From NCBI RefSeq assembly GCF_048541585.1, contig NZ_CP183303.1:2790001-2854000 (forward strand): a stretch of 64,000 nt of DNA, given 5' to 3'. Made by a program: the position numbers and the translations under genes. Under the pieces are notes generated by a model. It saw only the letters and a list, made by a program, of their open reading frames with translations. It made no database searches and had not been told where the DNA came from. This document shows positions 1 through 8,677 of the stretch, one piece after another; the stretch's first letter is position 1; every line of letters starts with the position of its first letter. The DNA is from Legionella_C sp048541585 (GTDB lineage: Bacteria > Pseudomonadota > Gammaproteobacteria > Legionellales > Legionellaceae).

Positions 1-1040
1 AAATTAGAAGGTGAATGCTGCATTATTAGAGGCAAGTACAACGCAACCAATGGCACATTTGAAATAAACTGGCTAAGAATAACGCTAATTAGCAAAATAA
101 CCGCAATATGAGTCACTGAAATGTGAAAATGATTTATGTTCGTTTGGAAAAAACCACTATCCCATACACTTTGCATGAGAATGAAAGTACTCGCGAAAAA
201 AACTAATGTCCCCCAATCCAATTTTTTTATAAAAATCCATCGTTGATTACTTAATAAAATAGGTATAGCCGATAGAAGAGCAATATAGCTAAAATTTATT
301 TGTAATTTTGAGTGAAGAAAGTCCATTACAATTTTGATACTCACTAGCATAAACATCATTGTCAAACTTATTTTAACTAGCCTAACAGTATGAAAATCGG
401 TGATTGGTGTTGGGAGAGGTTTTTCAATGGTTGTATTTAATTGGTCTCGGTAAATCAAATAAATAAATAGGTACGTTACAGCCAGATTTAATAACGTTGG
501 AATGGTCAGGTATTTAATAAAAACAATAAAGGGGGAAATCATTTCTCCTTTTATCGCGATCAATAAATTCTGTGGATTGCCTATTGGGCTCAAAGCACTT
601 CCAATCGTTATTGAAAAGGCTAAAGCAAAGAGTAATGGCTTAATTAAATTTTTATGTAATTTACAGAGTTGTAATATAATAGGCGTACCAATAATGGCTA
701 TCGTATCATTCATTATCAATGCTGCACCCAGCCCAAGTATAAAAACAATTATCAATAACGCTTGTTTTCCAGTATTGGAATAATAAAAAATCTGATCAGT
801 TAAGTGTTCCAAATAACCACTTTCTTCTGCAGCCTGTGAAATAAAAAAAATACCAAGCAAATAAAACATCACTTCCGGTTCAATAGACTTAAGTGCGTTT
901 AATGGAGTAATTTGCTGCAACAACATAGTGGCAATAGCACCTGCAGCCATAATCGCCCATATAGGAATAACAACACTTATTATTCTGCGCAATGCAATTG
1001 CAATGAGTACAATCAGAAGAATAAAGACTGCAGCAGACAT
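1..1040 (-). CDS. ArsB/NhaD/SLC13-type anion permease (3' part cut by window edge)
   Basis: The reverse strand is open from an ATG at 1040 to the window edge, giving 346 residues of a very hydrophobic protein with many membrane spans. Two pore motifs are visible: MNDTIAIIGTP and, about 40 residues later, SPIGNPQN. Both are typical of the ion-transporter superfamily that includes ArsB, NhaD and SLC13 carriers. It should be an inner-membrane carrier for an anion or dicarboxylate; the substrate cannot be read from sequence. An AAGGA ribosome-binding site lies just upstream of the start. The usual length of about 400 residues implies only the last helices are missing. The small forward reading frames across this stretch are antisense shadows. 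Confidence 0.75.
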   Translation of the reverse strand, partial: MSAAVFILLIVLIAIALRRIISVVIPIWAIMAAGAIATMLLQQITPLNALKSIEPEVMFYLLGIFFISQAAEESGYLEHLTDQIFYYSNTGKQALLIIVFILGLGAALIMNDTIAIIGTPIILQLCKLHKNLIKPLLFALAFSITIGSALSPIGNPQNLLIAIKGEMISPFIVFIKYLTIPTLLNLAVTYLFIYLIYRDQLNTTIEKPLPTPITDFHTVRLVKISLTMMFMLVSIKIVMDFLHSKLQINFSYIALLSAIPILLSNQRWIFIKKLDWGTLVFFASTFILMQSVWDSGFFQTNINHFHISVTHIAVILLISVILSQFISNVPLVALYLPLIMQHSPSN

Positions 1041-1396
1041 GCCGTTTTTCCTTGTATCTATTCACAGGTAAAATCAATATTAAAGTTATTTTTTAATTTT
1101 TTGATAAAGGCTTTAGAGATGAACATTGTTTATATGCTAAATAAGTTTTAATGACTTTTAAAGCAAAACACTTAACTTATAAAAATGAAGACATGCTTTA
1201 AATCTTCATGCAAAGCAATTTTAAAGAATGCTTATAAAATAAATCACTAAATGATTTAGCATAAACTGGCCGATACTCAGAATCAAACACAGTATCGACC
1301 TTAAGGCGCTGCGCGTGAATTAACTCCCTATCTACTAAAGTTCAGTAGCTAGGCGCATTCTAGCTTTAACAATATTCTGATATAACCCTAATCGCT
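1041..1396. other. intergenic stretch with a weak AT-rich hairpin
   Basis: No coding sequence is supported here. A 7-bp perfect inverted repeat (TAAATCA / TGATTTA, 1240-1258) is present but has no following T run. Nothing else was recognised. Confidence 0.4.
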
Positions 1397-2215
1397 CTAG
1401 TTAATAAATTTAAAATAACTGATTAAGTCATCTAAGTCATTATCATTTAAGCCAGCATAACTGGAGCCACTCATACGGCCATTAGGAATTTGTCTTACTG
1501 AAGCAGGATTACGTATAAATTGTTTGAGCTTTCTTACATCAGGATAATAAGCAAATACATTTTTAGGTGAGGTTAAATTAGGACCTATATGCCCTTTTCC
1601 TATATTATTTATGGTATGGCAAGAGGAGCAGTGGCTCACATAAACTTGATAGCCATTCAAAATTTGTTTTTTCTTAAGTGTGGGTAGATTCTTTGGTGCA
1701 GCTATAACTTGTGTTTCATTTAATGTAGCATGTTCAATAATTTTAGTAGTACTCCATGCCCAGTATTCATCAGAAATATAAGAACGCTTAGGATGGGTCC
1801 AGATAAGAGCATAGGGACCTGCGGTAGTATTAGTATGATTAAATAGAATTGGCCATTTACTTTCAGGCTCAATAGCTAGATAAGCAACCGAAGCATTTTT
1901 GTTGCAATTTAATAAATAATGAGCGGGAATTAATACTGAAAAATCATCCTCAGCAATAAATTCAAGAATACTCTCAGGATTTATGGCATAACGCTTTAAT
2001 AAATCACACATACGAATTACTTGATAATTCATTAATTGCCTAGGATAAGCTCGGCTATAATTCATCTTAATATGCTTTGTGCCCATAGTAACTAATGCTT
2101 CTCGAGATAGGACTGTTTTTTTAGTTTTACTAATTATTGTAAATGGATTATCAACTGACGCTGTGAAGGCGAACCGTCCAACAAGAAAACTTAAGATTAT
2201 TAAAAAAGCTCTCAC
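1397..2215 (-). CDS. periplasmic c-type cytochrome with N-terminal molybdopterin-oxidoreductase-like domain
   Basis: A 272-residue protein with an N-terminal hydrophobic export signal (about residues 1-20). The C-terminal part is a class I cytochrome c: haem motif CSSCH at 196-200, GPNL at 211-214 and a likely axial methionine in NGRMSG near 248. Residues 35-165 (with IPAHYLLN, WPILF and GPYALIWTHP) resemble the substrate-binding shell of molybdopterin oxidoreductases, but that half is short and no cofactor cysteine is obvious, so the similarity is an inference. It probably moves electrons in the periplasm. The start is GTG with an AAGGAAC Shine-Dalgarno 8 nt upstream. The gene lies downstream of a LuxR regulator on the same strand with a gap of about 100 bp. 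Confidence 0.7.
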   Translation of the reverse strand: MRAFLIILSFLVGRFAFTASVDNPFTIISKTKKTVLSREALVTMGTKHIKMNYSRAYPRQLMNYQVIRMCDLLKRYAINPESILEFIAEDDFSVLIPAHYLLNCNKNASVAYLAIEPESKWPILFNHTNTTAGPYALIWTHPKRSYISDEYWAWSTTKIIEHATLNETQVIAAPKNLPTLKKKQILNGYQVYVSHCSSCHTINNIGKGHIGPNLTSPKNVFAYYPDVRKLKQFIRNPASVRQIPNGRMSGSSYAGLNDNDLDDLISYFKFIN

Positions 2216-2321
2216 TGCATGTTCCTTAGCCTGTTCCCTATAGCTTGAAATTTAACTTAAGAGCTAGAGAGTAACAGGAAGAAAGCAGGCTCATTACCGT
2301 ATAAATACGGTAGTGCTTTAT

Positions 2322-3011
2322 TTAAATTATTTGAAAATTTTGTTGATGCAGCAAAGATGGCGGAATATAGTTTAGGTAACCATGACTTATTCCAAGACAG
2401 ATCAATTCTGATTTTGATGAGCATCCCATTTTATTTTTAATATTTTCTAAATAAAATTCGACACTGCGTTTTGATAAACTAAGTTGCATTGCAATTTGTT
2501 TGGCAGTCAATGCTCTTAGCGTGAAAAATAAACATTCTAATTCTCTCGGTGTAAGCCCAAAAGGATTAGTTACAGTACCTATATAATAAGCTCGCAGTTT
2601 CTTGCCTTTCGTATACGTTTTTTCATCCTCAGCAATAATTTTTTTTATAAAATTAGATTGCGTCAACGGTATACATTGATACAAAAGCCCAATGATTGCT
2701 TGTTCCGAATTTATAAGTGGCTTTTTAATAAAATAATAATAAGTACCATTATAAGGCCAAGAAGAATAATGTAGGCAATTTATAGTTTCTCCCTTTAACG
2801 CGCGAACATCATTCTGGTAATGAAAAGCGTAATTTTCTTCTGAATAGTCAAGTAGCTTAAAATCGGTGAGTCCTTGTATGTGATGAGGTGATTTTAGCTG
2901 CATTACTTCAGCTAAATTATTATTACAAATTATATATTCCCTTTGTAAATTCTTCATGGCAGCAAACCCTGGAACCTGCAACCATAATTGGGTATGTTCT
3001 GATAAATCCAC
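2322..3011 (-). CDS. LuxR-type transcriptional regulator with PAS-like sensor domain
   Basis: A 229-residue protein. The C-terminus holds a LuxR/FixJ helix-turn-helix: GLTPRELECLF followed by LTAKQIAMQLSLSKRSVEF and a recognition helix running to about residue 215. The first 130 residues look like a PAS-type sensor domain, as in many Legionella LuxR proteins, and there is no receiver aspartate pattern. It should bind DNA in response to a small molecule or internal signal. The start is GTG at 3011 with a weak AGG upstream. Possible targets are the neighbouring cytochrome gene or the small gene upstream, but the sequence does not show this. Confidence 0.8.
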   Translation of the reverse strand: MDLSEHTQLWLQVPGFAAMKNLQREYIICNNNLAEVMQLKSPHHIQGLTDFKLLDYSEENYAFHYQNDVRALKGETINCLHYSSWPYNGTYYYFIKKPLINSEQAIIGLLYQCIPLTQSNFIKKIIAEDEKTYTKGKKLRAYYIGTVTNPFGLTPRELECLFFTLRALTAKQIAMQLSLSKRSVEFYLENIKNKMGCSSKSELICLGISHGYLNYIPPSLLHQQNFQII

Positions 3012-3089
3012 AGTATTTAAACCTATAAATAGCTTTAGTTAATCTTTATAAATTATTATAAGTTTCATTTCCTGAATTTCATCTAACTT

Positions 3090-3326
3090 TTAGATTTGTA
3101 GCATTCTACAAGCTAAATTTGTTAAGCTTTCTTCATTATTTAAAGCTTGCATGACTTCTTCCTGAAAATAAACTTCCTCAGTACCTGTTACAATGAAAAC
3201 CGCTCTAATTGGGTCAAACTCTATTTTTCCTTTTTTAAATTCAAATGTTCTACTATCTGGCGGTTCAGCTGAGCAGGAAGCCTTTAACCACTCTTTTAAT
3301 CTTTCTATAGCGTCATAGTCTACCAT
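3090..3326 (-). CDS. small hypothetical protein (78 aa)
   Basis: Not recognised. It encodes 78 residues, soluble and acidic, with a pair of beta-strand-like segments (FEFKKGKIEFD, AVFIVTG) and a C-terminal helix. A very strong GGAGGAG Shine-Dalgarno sits right before the ATG, which is the main argument that it is real. It lies between the LuxR gene and truD and is read in the same direction as the LuxR gene. Confidence 0.6.
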   Translation of the reverse strand: MVDYDAIERLKEWLKASCSAEPPDSRTFEFKKGKIEFDPIRAVFIVTGTEEVYFQEEVMQALNNEESLTNLACRMLQI

Positions 3327-3534
3327 GAACTCCTCCTTTATTATGCTTAATAAATATTAGCTTATTTAAAGCTTTGTATTTATCCTTGCAATACCTGAAC
3401 CATATTACAACAACCTAATTTATCATCTTTTTTTAATAAAATAGTAAAAGATAACTCAAACTAACTTATCTATTTACTGTATGAATTAAATCAATAACGA
3501 TATACTTTGATTTTACTTTAAACAAAAGATTTTT

Positions 3535-4548
3535 ATGTACGATTTAAACTGGGCTTACGCTTATGGTCAACCTAAATCTACCGCTATTTTTAAGCTTAAG
3601 CCAGAAGATTTTCAAGTCACTGAATTTTTCAATCATACATTTAGCGGCGAAGGTGAGCATATTTTACTTAAAATTGAAAAATGTGGGCTTACTACTGAAG
3701 AAGTAGTTAAATCGTTAGCTCGATTAATTAATAAACCGATAAAATTAATTAGTTACGCCGGTTTAAAAGACAGGCAAGCATTAACTACACAATGGTTAAG
3801 TATCCATGCCCCTGGTGAGATAATTCCTGAAGTTGATTCCCTAAAAGCGCCTGGATGGCAAGTTTTAACTACTACAAGACATCATAAAAAACTAAAACCC
3901 GGCGTTTTAGCAGGCAATTATTTTAAAATTAAATTAAGAAATCTCACTAATAAAGAAGATTTTATCCATCGTCTCGAACAAATTAAATTAACTGGCGTTC
4001 CTAATTATTTCGGTGAACAACGTTTTGGTCGCGAAGCACAAAACCTGTTAAAAGCACAAGCAATGCTAGTAGAAAAGCGCAAAGTTAAAGATAAATTTTT
4101 GAAAAGCATGTATTTTTCAGCTGCTCGTGCCTGGCTTTATAATCTAATTCTTTCTAAACGTGTTCTGCAAAATACTTGGAATACACCGCTAAGCGGCGAT
4201 GTCATGCAATTAAGTGGCTCTAACAGTATTTTTACTATTACAGACGTCGATGAAACTATAATAAGTCGAGTGCAAGAAAGAGATATCTCACCAGCAAGCC
4301 CGCTACCTGGGAAACGAAAAGATAATGTTATCAAAGAAACTTTACCCGTTATCGATGAAGCCTATAAAGCTTGGCAGCCTTGGTTGTTAGGCCTACTACA
4401 GTATGGATTAGAAGAAGCTTGGCGCGCCAATATTCTTTATCCCAAACAGCTTGAATATACTTTATTAGATAATGACGCTGAATTAACCTTTACTTTACCT
4501 GCGGGCGCCTATGCTACTACAGTTTTAAGAGAGTTGGTAAAGTATTAA
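3535..4548 (+). CDS. truD: tRNA pseudouridine(13) synthase TruD
   Basis: A 337-residue enzyme that converts U13 of certain tRNAs to pseudouridine. The family motif YAGLKDRQALTTQW is at about 74-87, with the catalytic aspartate D79. The second conserved block NYFGEQRFGRE is near residues 161-171, marking the start of the TRUD insertion domain. Length and motif spacing match the gammaproteobacterial enzyme. In many gammaproteobacteria truD sits with surE and ispF; here it stands alone between accessory genes. The ATG is preceded by an A-rich stretch with no strong Shine-Dalgarno. Confidence 0.95.
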   Translation: MYDLNWAYAYGQPKSTAIFKLKPEDFQVTEFFNHTFSGEGEHILLKIEKCGLTTEEVVKSLARLINKPIKLISYAGLKDRQALTTQWLSIHAPGEIIPEVDSLKAPGWQVLTTTRHHKKLKPGVLAGNYFKIKLRNLTNKEDFIHRLEQIKLTGVPNYFGEQRFGREAQNLLKAQAMLVEKRKVKDKFLKSMYFSAARAWLYNLILSKRVLQNTWNTPLSGDVMQLSGSNSIFTITDVDETIISRVQERDISPASPLPGKRKDNVIKETLPVIDEAYKAWQPWLLGLLQYGLEEAWRANILYPKQLEYTLLDNDAELTFTLPAGAYATTVLRELVKY

Positions 4549-4576
4549 TTTCTATTATCGTACTTCGTATGCGTGG

Positions 4577-4622
4577 ATATCGTCTTTAAAATTAAGCAAA
4601 ATGTTAATTAAAAGGCTACTTA
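4577..4622. repeat. short dispersed repeat, copy 1 (left of coiled-coil gene)
   Basis: About 46 bp that align with 5780-5824, sharing GAAATGTTGATTAAAGGCT-like sequence with a handful of substitutions. This copy lacks the right hairpin arm that the second copy has. Confidence 0.6.
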
Positions 4623-4748
4623 TTTCCTTTCCTTTATTTTTTTATCATACTATTTTAATACTTTTTAACCTATCTTAATAATTTGGTAATTATTTTATGT
4701 TCTAATATTATACATAATGGCAAATATTTAAGCGTGAAATAATTATAT

Positions 4749-5726
4749 ATGTCAGACTATAAACATAAAGTTCAGCATTGGGATGTGGAAAACTGCTTTC
4801 CTAATCCATATAGAAGTTTATTAGATATTGAGACTAAAGAGGTCAAGGCAAAAAGAGCTGCTCTAGCAGCTATAGCAACAATAATTGTAGATAAGAAAAC
4901 AAGCCATCTTATCAATAGGAAGGAAATAAAAGCGTTTGACGAAATGGAGCCGGAAGAACGTGAAGATGAGTTAGAGCGTAGGGCGAATAAGTATATTTGG
5001 GAGATGCCTTTAGCAGAGTTGGCTCAATTATACCAAGACCTACTTAAAGAAAAAGAAGTAGCGCAAGCTGAATTACAAAAGACTGAGAAAAAAATTGCCT
5101 CTCTTGAGTCTACTTTATCTACAAATGAAAAAATTATGCAAGATATTAACAGCCAAGACAAGCGCTTAAAGCAAGTTATAACAACTAATGAGCAGGAGCT
5201 TGAAAAAATCAGGCAAAGTAAAAACCAAGCTCCCAGCACCTTTGATAAGTTTTTAGCTGATGAAAACCCTGGTTTTTTTAAATCTCTTTTTAAATTAATC
5301 ATCCCAAATTCTACTATAGAAGAAAGTAAAAGAATCTGTAGAAAATATGATGAGCAGGAAAAGAAAATTCAAAACTTAACTCACGATATAAATGTTCAAA
5401 CAAGAAAACGAACCCAAGCATTGCACTTTAAAGATACCGTGCTTACTCCAGAAAATGGGAGCATAAGCACCGATTTAAAGCATTATAAAAACTGTAAAAT
5501 AATTCTTAAAACAGAAATAATTCTTCTTACAGAGTCCGCTAACCGATTAAAAATAAATTTAAATACTTTATTAGACGCTACGGAGGATGATAAGAAAAGC
5601 GAATTAGAAATGGCTTTAAGGACTACCAATAGAACTCAAGAGATGACTAGTAATAATTATCTAAAAAATACCTCTAATAATGATAATAATGACGATGAAC
5701 CTATATTTCAGATGGATATCAAGTAA
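4749..5726 (+). CDS. coiled-coil protein of unknown function, effector candidate
   Basis: Not recognised as a known family. It is 325 residues, hydrophilic, lysine- and glutamate-rich, with a long coiled coil at about 95-165 and a second helical stretch at about 205-225, broken by a more hydrophobic loop containing NPGFFKSLFKLIIP. The last 35 residues are polar and asparagine-rich, ending DDEPIFQMDIK. No signal peptide or membrane span is present. In a genome with Dot/Icm, cytoplasmic coiled-coil proteins with polar disordered tails are often secreted effectors; this is inference. Related short repeats flank the gene on both sides. Confidence 0.6.
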   Translation: MSDYKHKVQHWDVENCFPNPYRSLLDIETKEVKAKRAALAAIATIIVDKKTSHLINRKEIKAFDEMEPEEREDELERRANKYIWEMPLAELAQLYQDLLKEKEVAQAELQKTEKKIASLESTLSTNEKIMQDINSQDKRLKQVITTNEQELEKIRQSKNQAPSTFDKFLADENPGFFKSLFKLIIPNSTIEESKRICRKYDEQEKKIQNLTHDINVQTRKRTQALHFKDTVLTPENGSISTDLKHYKNCKIILKTEIILLTESANRLKINLNTLLDATEDDKKSELEMALRTTNRTQEMTSNNYLKNTSNNDNNDDEPIFQMDIK

Positions 5727-5776
5727 TTATTAATATGATCTAAATTTAGTTTTTAAAAGAAATATTTTTGGCAATT

Positions 5777-5844
5777 ATAGATACCATCTTAAAATCAAGC
5801 GAAATGTTGATTAAAGGCTATTGGTCTTTAAAGATAGTATCTAT
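5777..5844. repeat. short dispersed repeat, copy 2, hairpin form
   Basis: The arms at 5777-5790 and 5831-5844 are inverted repeats (ATAGATACCATCTT and its complement with one mismatch) around a 40-base loop. The left arm and loop match the repeat at 4577-4622. This could act as a terminator-like or mobile palindromic element. Confidence 0.6.
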
Positions 5845-5888
5845 GCAACTATAATAGGCAAGTAAATTAGCTTAAATATTAAACAATA

Positions 5889-6845
5889 TCATTGTGGAAA
5901 CTGGCTAGATAAGGTCTCAGATGTCTTTTCATCTAGGAAGTCATTTAATGATTCAGAATTAAAAAAGGCCGGAGAATAATTTTTTGAAGTTATATGGGCT
6001 CGATTAGGTAAATTCAGAATTTGCTCAGTTGACTTAGACTGATCCCACTTTAAAAAAATATGTTGAATATATGATGCTCTTGTGTCCGCACTCTTATCCT
6101 CAAAACCATATTTACTATAGCTATTACATAAATTAACCAACTCGATTTTGCCATAAATTTTATTCATCAGTGTTACCGGGACAACTAAAATATTTTGTTT
6201 GCTACCTAAAGCATTAGGCTCAACAGTAATAGCTTTTTTAGCTGCATCTTGTAAAATTATTTTTTTAAGCTTGCCAACTTCTTGTGAGTCAGTAAGTCCA
6301 TAGGCAGAGAGCATTTTCTTGCCTTGATAAGTAGGACTTTCTAGCCACAAAATTTGACTGTAATCAGTTAAAAACAGATTATTATAAAAATAACCTGAAA
6401 TTATTGGATTTTCTGTTTTTACCTTAGCTTTTTTCGCTCCCCAAAAAGAATCTAAATAATTTTCTTCTTCATCTTCTATTGCTATAGGTTTATTTTTAAG
6501 TATAAGCTTTATGACTTTATTATTAGGAGAAATATAATATGATATTTCCTCCTTATCAGGAGTAGAAACATAATTACCAGCAAAAAAATTTTCTAATAAA
6601 CCTCTTGAAGCAAACACATACTTGCCTGATACATATAAAGGCATGACGTCCTCTCTTCCAGGCAAGCTTCGTCCTAAAGGCGTATGTTCTGCAATACTTT
6701 TTGCAGTTAGTTCGGAATCACATTCTAAAAAACATAATTGGGAATCGATATTATTTTTATCTAAGTAAGTTTCTGATACTATCCATTTGGTATTCCAAAG
6801 GTGAGCAAATCTATTACTTAATGCTGGCAACTGAATATGTTTCAC
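5889..6845 (-). CDS. unknown 318-aa protein, effector candidate
   Basis: Not recognised. It is 318 residues, mixed alpha/beta by appearance, with no signal peptide or membrane segments. The middle contains a charged linker (EDEEENYLDSFWG near residue 125) and a stretch LVVPVTLMNKIYGKIELVNL that looks like a folded core. The C-terminal tail is serine- and glutamate-rich (ESLNDFLDEKTSETLSS), the composition seen in many Dot/Icm translocation signals; that link is inference. The start is GTG with AGGAAG 8 nt upstream. It converges with the coiled-coil gene across the hairpin repeat. Confidence 0.55.
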   Translation of the reverse strand: MKHIQLPALSNRFAHLWNTKWIVSETYLDKNNIDSQLCFLECDSELTAKSIAEHTPLGRSLPGREDVMPLYVSGKYVFASRGLLENFFAGNYVSTPDKEEISYYISPNNKVIKLILKNKPIAIEDEEENYLDSFWGAKKAKVKTENPIISGYFYNNLFLTDYSQILWLESPTYQGKKMLSAYGLTDSQEVGKLKKIILQDAAKKAITVEPNALGSKQNILVVPVTLMNKIYGKIELVNLCNSYSKYGFEDKSADTRASYIQHIFLKWDQSKSTEQILNLPNRAHITSKNYSPAFFNSESLNDFLDEKTSETLSSQFPQ

Positions 6846-7566
6846 GAGTAATACTTCCTAATGTTATTGAGCAAAGGCAAATAAAAACTATTTTTTTAAA
6901 CTTAATTTTGTTATCAAGATAGTGCGCAATTATTAATCAACAAGTGTTTTTCTGTCAATACAATAGATTAAGGTGAAATAATGAAAAACCCACTTAAATA
7001 TAGCAGGCCGCATTCGTAGGTTCGTTTGTATCGCATTGCTGAACTCTTTCCATTCCGTTGAGTTTTAAATTTATAGAATTGGGTTGTATTGACAAGAGTT
7101 TGTTAGGCCGGGTGGCTCAACCTACGAGGTTGTAGTAGATATTATCCAAGTATTAGAGTAACAACTTCATTGTAATTTTTTGAGATTTTGGACCTACTAT
7201 TCAATAAAAAGCACTTTAATCGCTCTAATATAAGCTAAGCTTTTGAATAAAAACAAATTAATATGCCTAAAAAATTATCTCAAAAACTTAGCTATTTTGA
7301 TTCTTAAAAAAAGCAAAATAGTTCCTGCAAAAAGTTTATTTAGCCTCTAATTATAAAATTTGCGAATTATTCTTGCGATAACTAAAATTAATTTGATATT
7401 TAAAAAAATAAAAAATGCTTACTATATAATCTTTTTTATTATATTTAGAACTGGTGAAATATAAGTAGGCTGTAGCACTTATAAATTAGTAGAAAGTATT
7501 AAGGAGTAGAATTTTACTAAAACAAACCACATATGAGCCTGCTACTATTTGCTCTAAGGAGGGAAT
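6846..7566. other. long non-coding stretch (about 720 bp)
   Basis: No supported gene was found on either strand. It contains one copy of a dispersed palindromic repeat at 7101-7125; the rest is very AT-rich. The last 60 bp hold the leader of the next gene, including a strong AAGGAGGG Shine-Dalgarno. Confidence 0.5.
7101..7125. repeat. dispersed palindromic repeat, copy 1
   Basis: Reads TGTTAGGCCGGGTGGCTCAA and on to CCTAC. It is close to the sequences at 15534-15558 and 19602-19628, of which it is the complement. The consensus is a hairpin, GGTTAGGCC-loop-GGCCTAACC. Confidence 0.55.
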
Positions 7567-8592
7567 ATGTCTAACCATTTTACAGGCCTTAGCCTAGGTC
7601 CACCACTTGGTGACCAACGACTTGATCTTTGTGATCTTTATGCCTTTCAATCACCAACCGACCCATCAAGAACTGTTATTATCTTAAATGCCAATCCAAA
7701 TGCAGATGCACTCCATCCTGATGCTATTTATAGACTTAATATCGACAATAATGGGGACTATTTGACAGACATTGCGCTAACTTTTGTTTTTTCTAAACCA
7801 AATAACGGTGAGCAAACTTTTGATGTCTTTTTAGCACAAGGTCAGGAAGCGCAATCAGCCGAAGTTGTTGGCAAAAAGATTATTTCTGCAGCAAAGGTGT
7901 CTTTCGGGACAAAACCTAACATTGTTAAGGCCGATAATAACTATACCTTTTTTGCTGGCGCTCGAAGTGATGCTTTTTTCTTTGATTATGATGGTATTAA
8001 GGCTTTGTTTGATACTTCTGGCGGAAGAAATTTCACAGCACCTCATTTGGGCGGTAAATCGCCGTGGACTGGGAAAGATTCTAATACAGAAGCCAATATC
8101 TTTTCTATGGTCATGGAATTACCAACCGAAGAACTTCATGCCAATCCTGAGATTTACATTTGGGGCCGATGTAGTGTACGGCAAGATGGCAAGTTGGTTC
8201 ATGCTGATCGGGCAGGCCATCCAAGTGTTAGCAGTTTTTTTAATACTGATGACACTAAACTAGAATATAATGCTAGTGAGCCAGTTAATGATCGCAAACG
8301 CTGGACGGATCAATTCGTTCACTTAATGGGGCATACTGGCAATTATACCCGAGAAGAAGCCATTACAGCGATTGAAGAACATCGCATTCTTCCTGATATG
8401 CTATGTTATGATCCATCCAAGCCAGCGAAGTATCCAAACGGGCGAGTTTTTACTGATGATGTTATTAATTTTCGGCTGGCCTTTCTCACTAAAAATGAGT
8501 GCCCTCCTACCGGCCTTAAACCCCATACGGACTTGCTTGGCGAGTTTCCGTATTTAGGTACGCCACATGGAAAAGATTTAGAAAACTGGTAA
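7567..8592 (+). CDS. DUF4331 domain protein
   Basis: A 341-residue protein with the DUF4331 pattern: an N-terminal D-L-C-D-L-Y-A-F-Q-S-P segment near residue 22, an NADALHPDAIYRLNIDNNGD block, a central FFAGARSDAFFFD motif near residue 137, and RAGHPSVSSFFNT near 217. The function of this family is not established. No export signal is visible, so it is probably cytoplasmic here. The start has an excellent AAGGAGGG Shine-Dalgarno. A nickel/cobalt transporter follows on the same strand within 90 bp, so the two may be co-transcribed; a link to metal handling is inference only. Confidence 0.8.
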   Translation: MSNHFTGLSLGPPLGDQRLDLCDLYAFQSPTDPSRTVIILNANPNADALHPDAIYRLNIDNNGDYLTDIALTFVFSKPNNGEQTFDVFLAQGQEAQSAEVVGKKIISAAKVSFGTKPNIVKADNNYTFFAGARSDAFFFDYDGIKALFDTSGGRNFTAPHLGGKSPWTGKDSNTEANIFSMVMELPTEELHANPEIYIWGRCSVRQDGKLVHADRAGHPSVSSFFNTDDTKLEYNASEPVNDRKRWTDQFVHLMGHTGNYTREEAITAIEEHRILPDMLCYDPSKPAKYPNGRVFTDDVINFRLAFLTKNECPPTGLKPHTDLLGEFPYLGTPHGKDLENW

Positions 8593-8677
8593 CTCTGAAA
8601 ATACCTTTTACTAGTAGTTGGCCTAAGTTAGCTACTAGTAAGAGTGACAATAACTATCTCTCTTGAATGGTGCATTG

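Noticed and set aside
502..783. Forward 93-residue reading frame
   Set aside because: Antisense shadow of the clear permease gene on the reverse strand.
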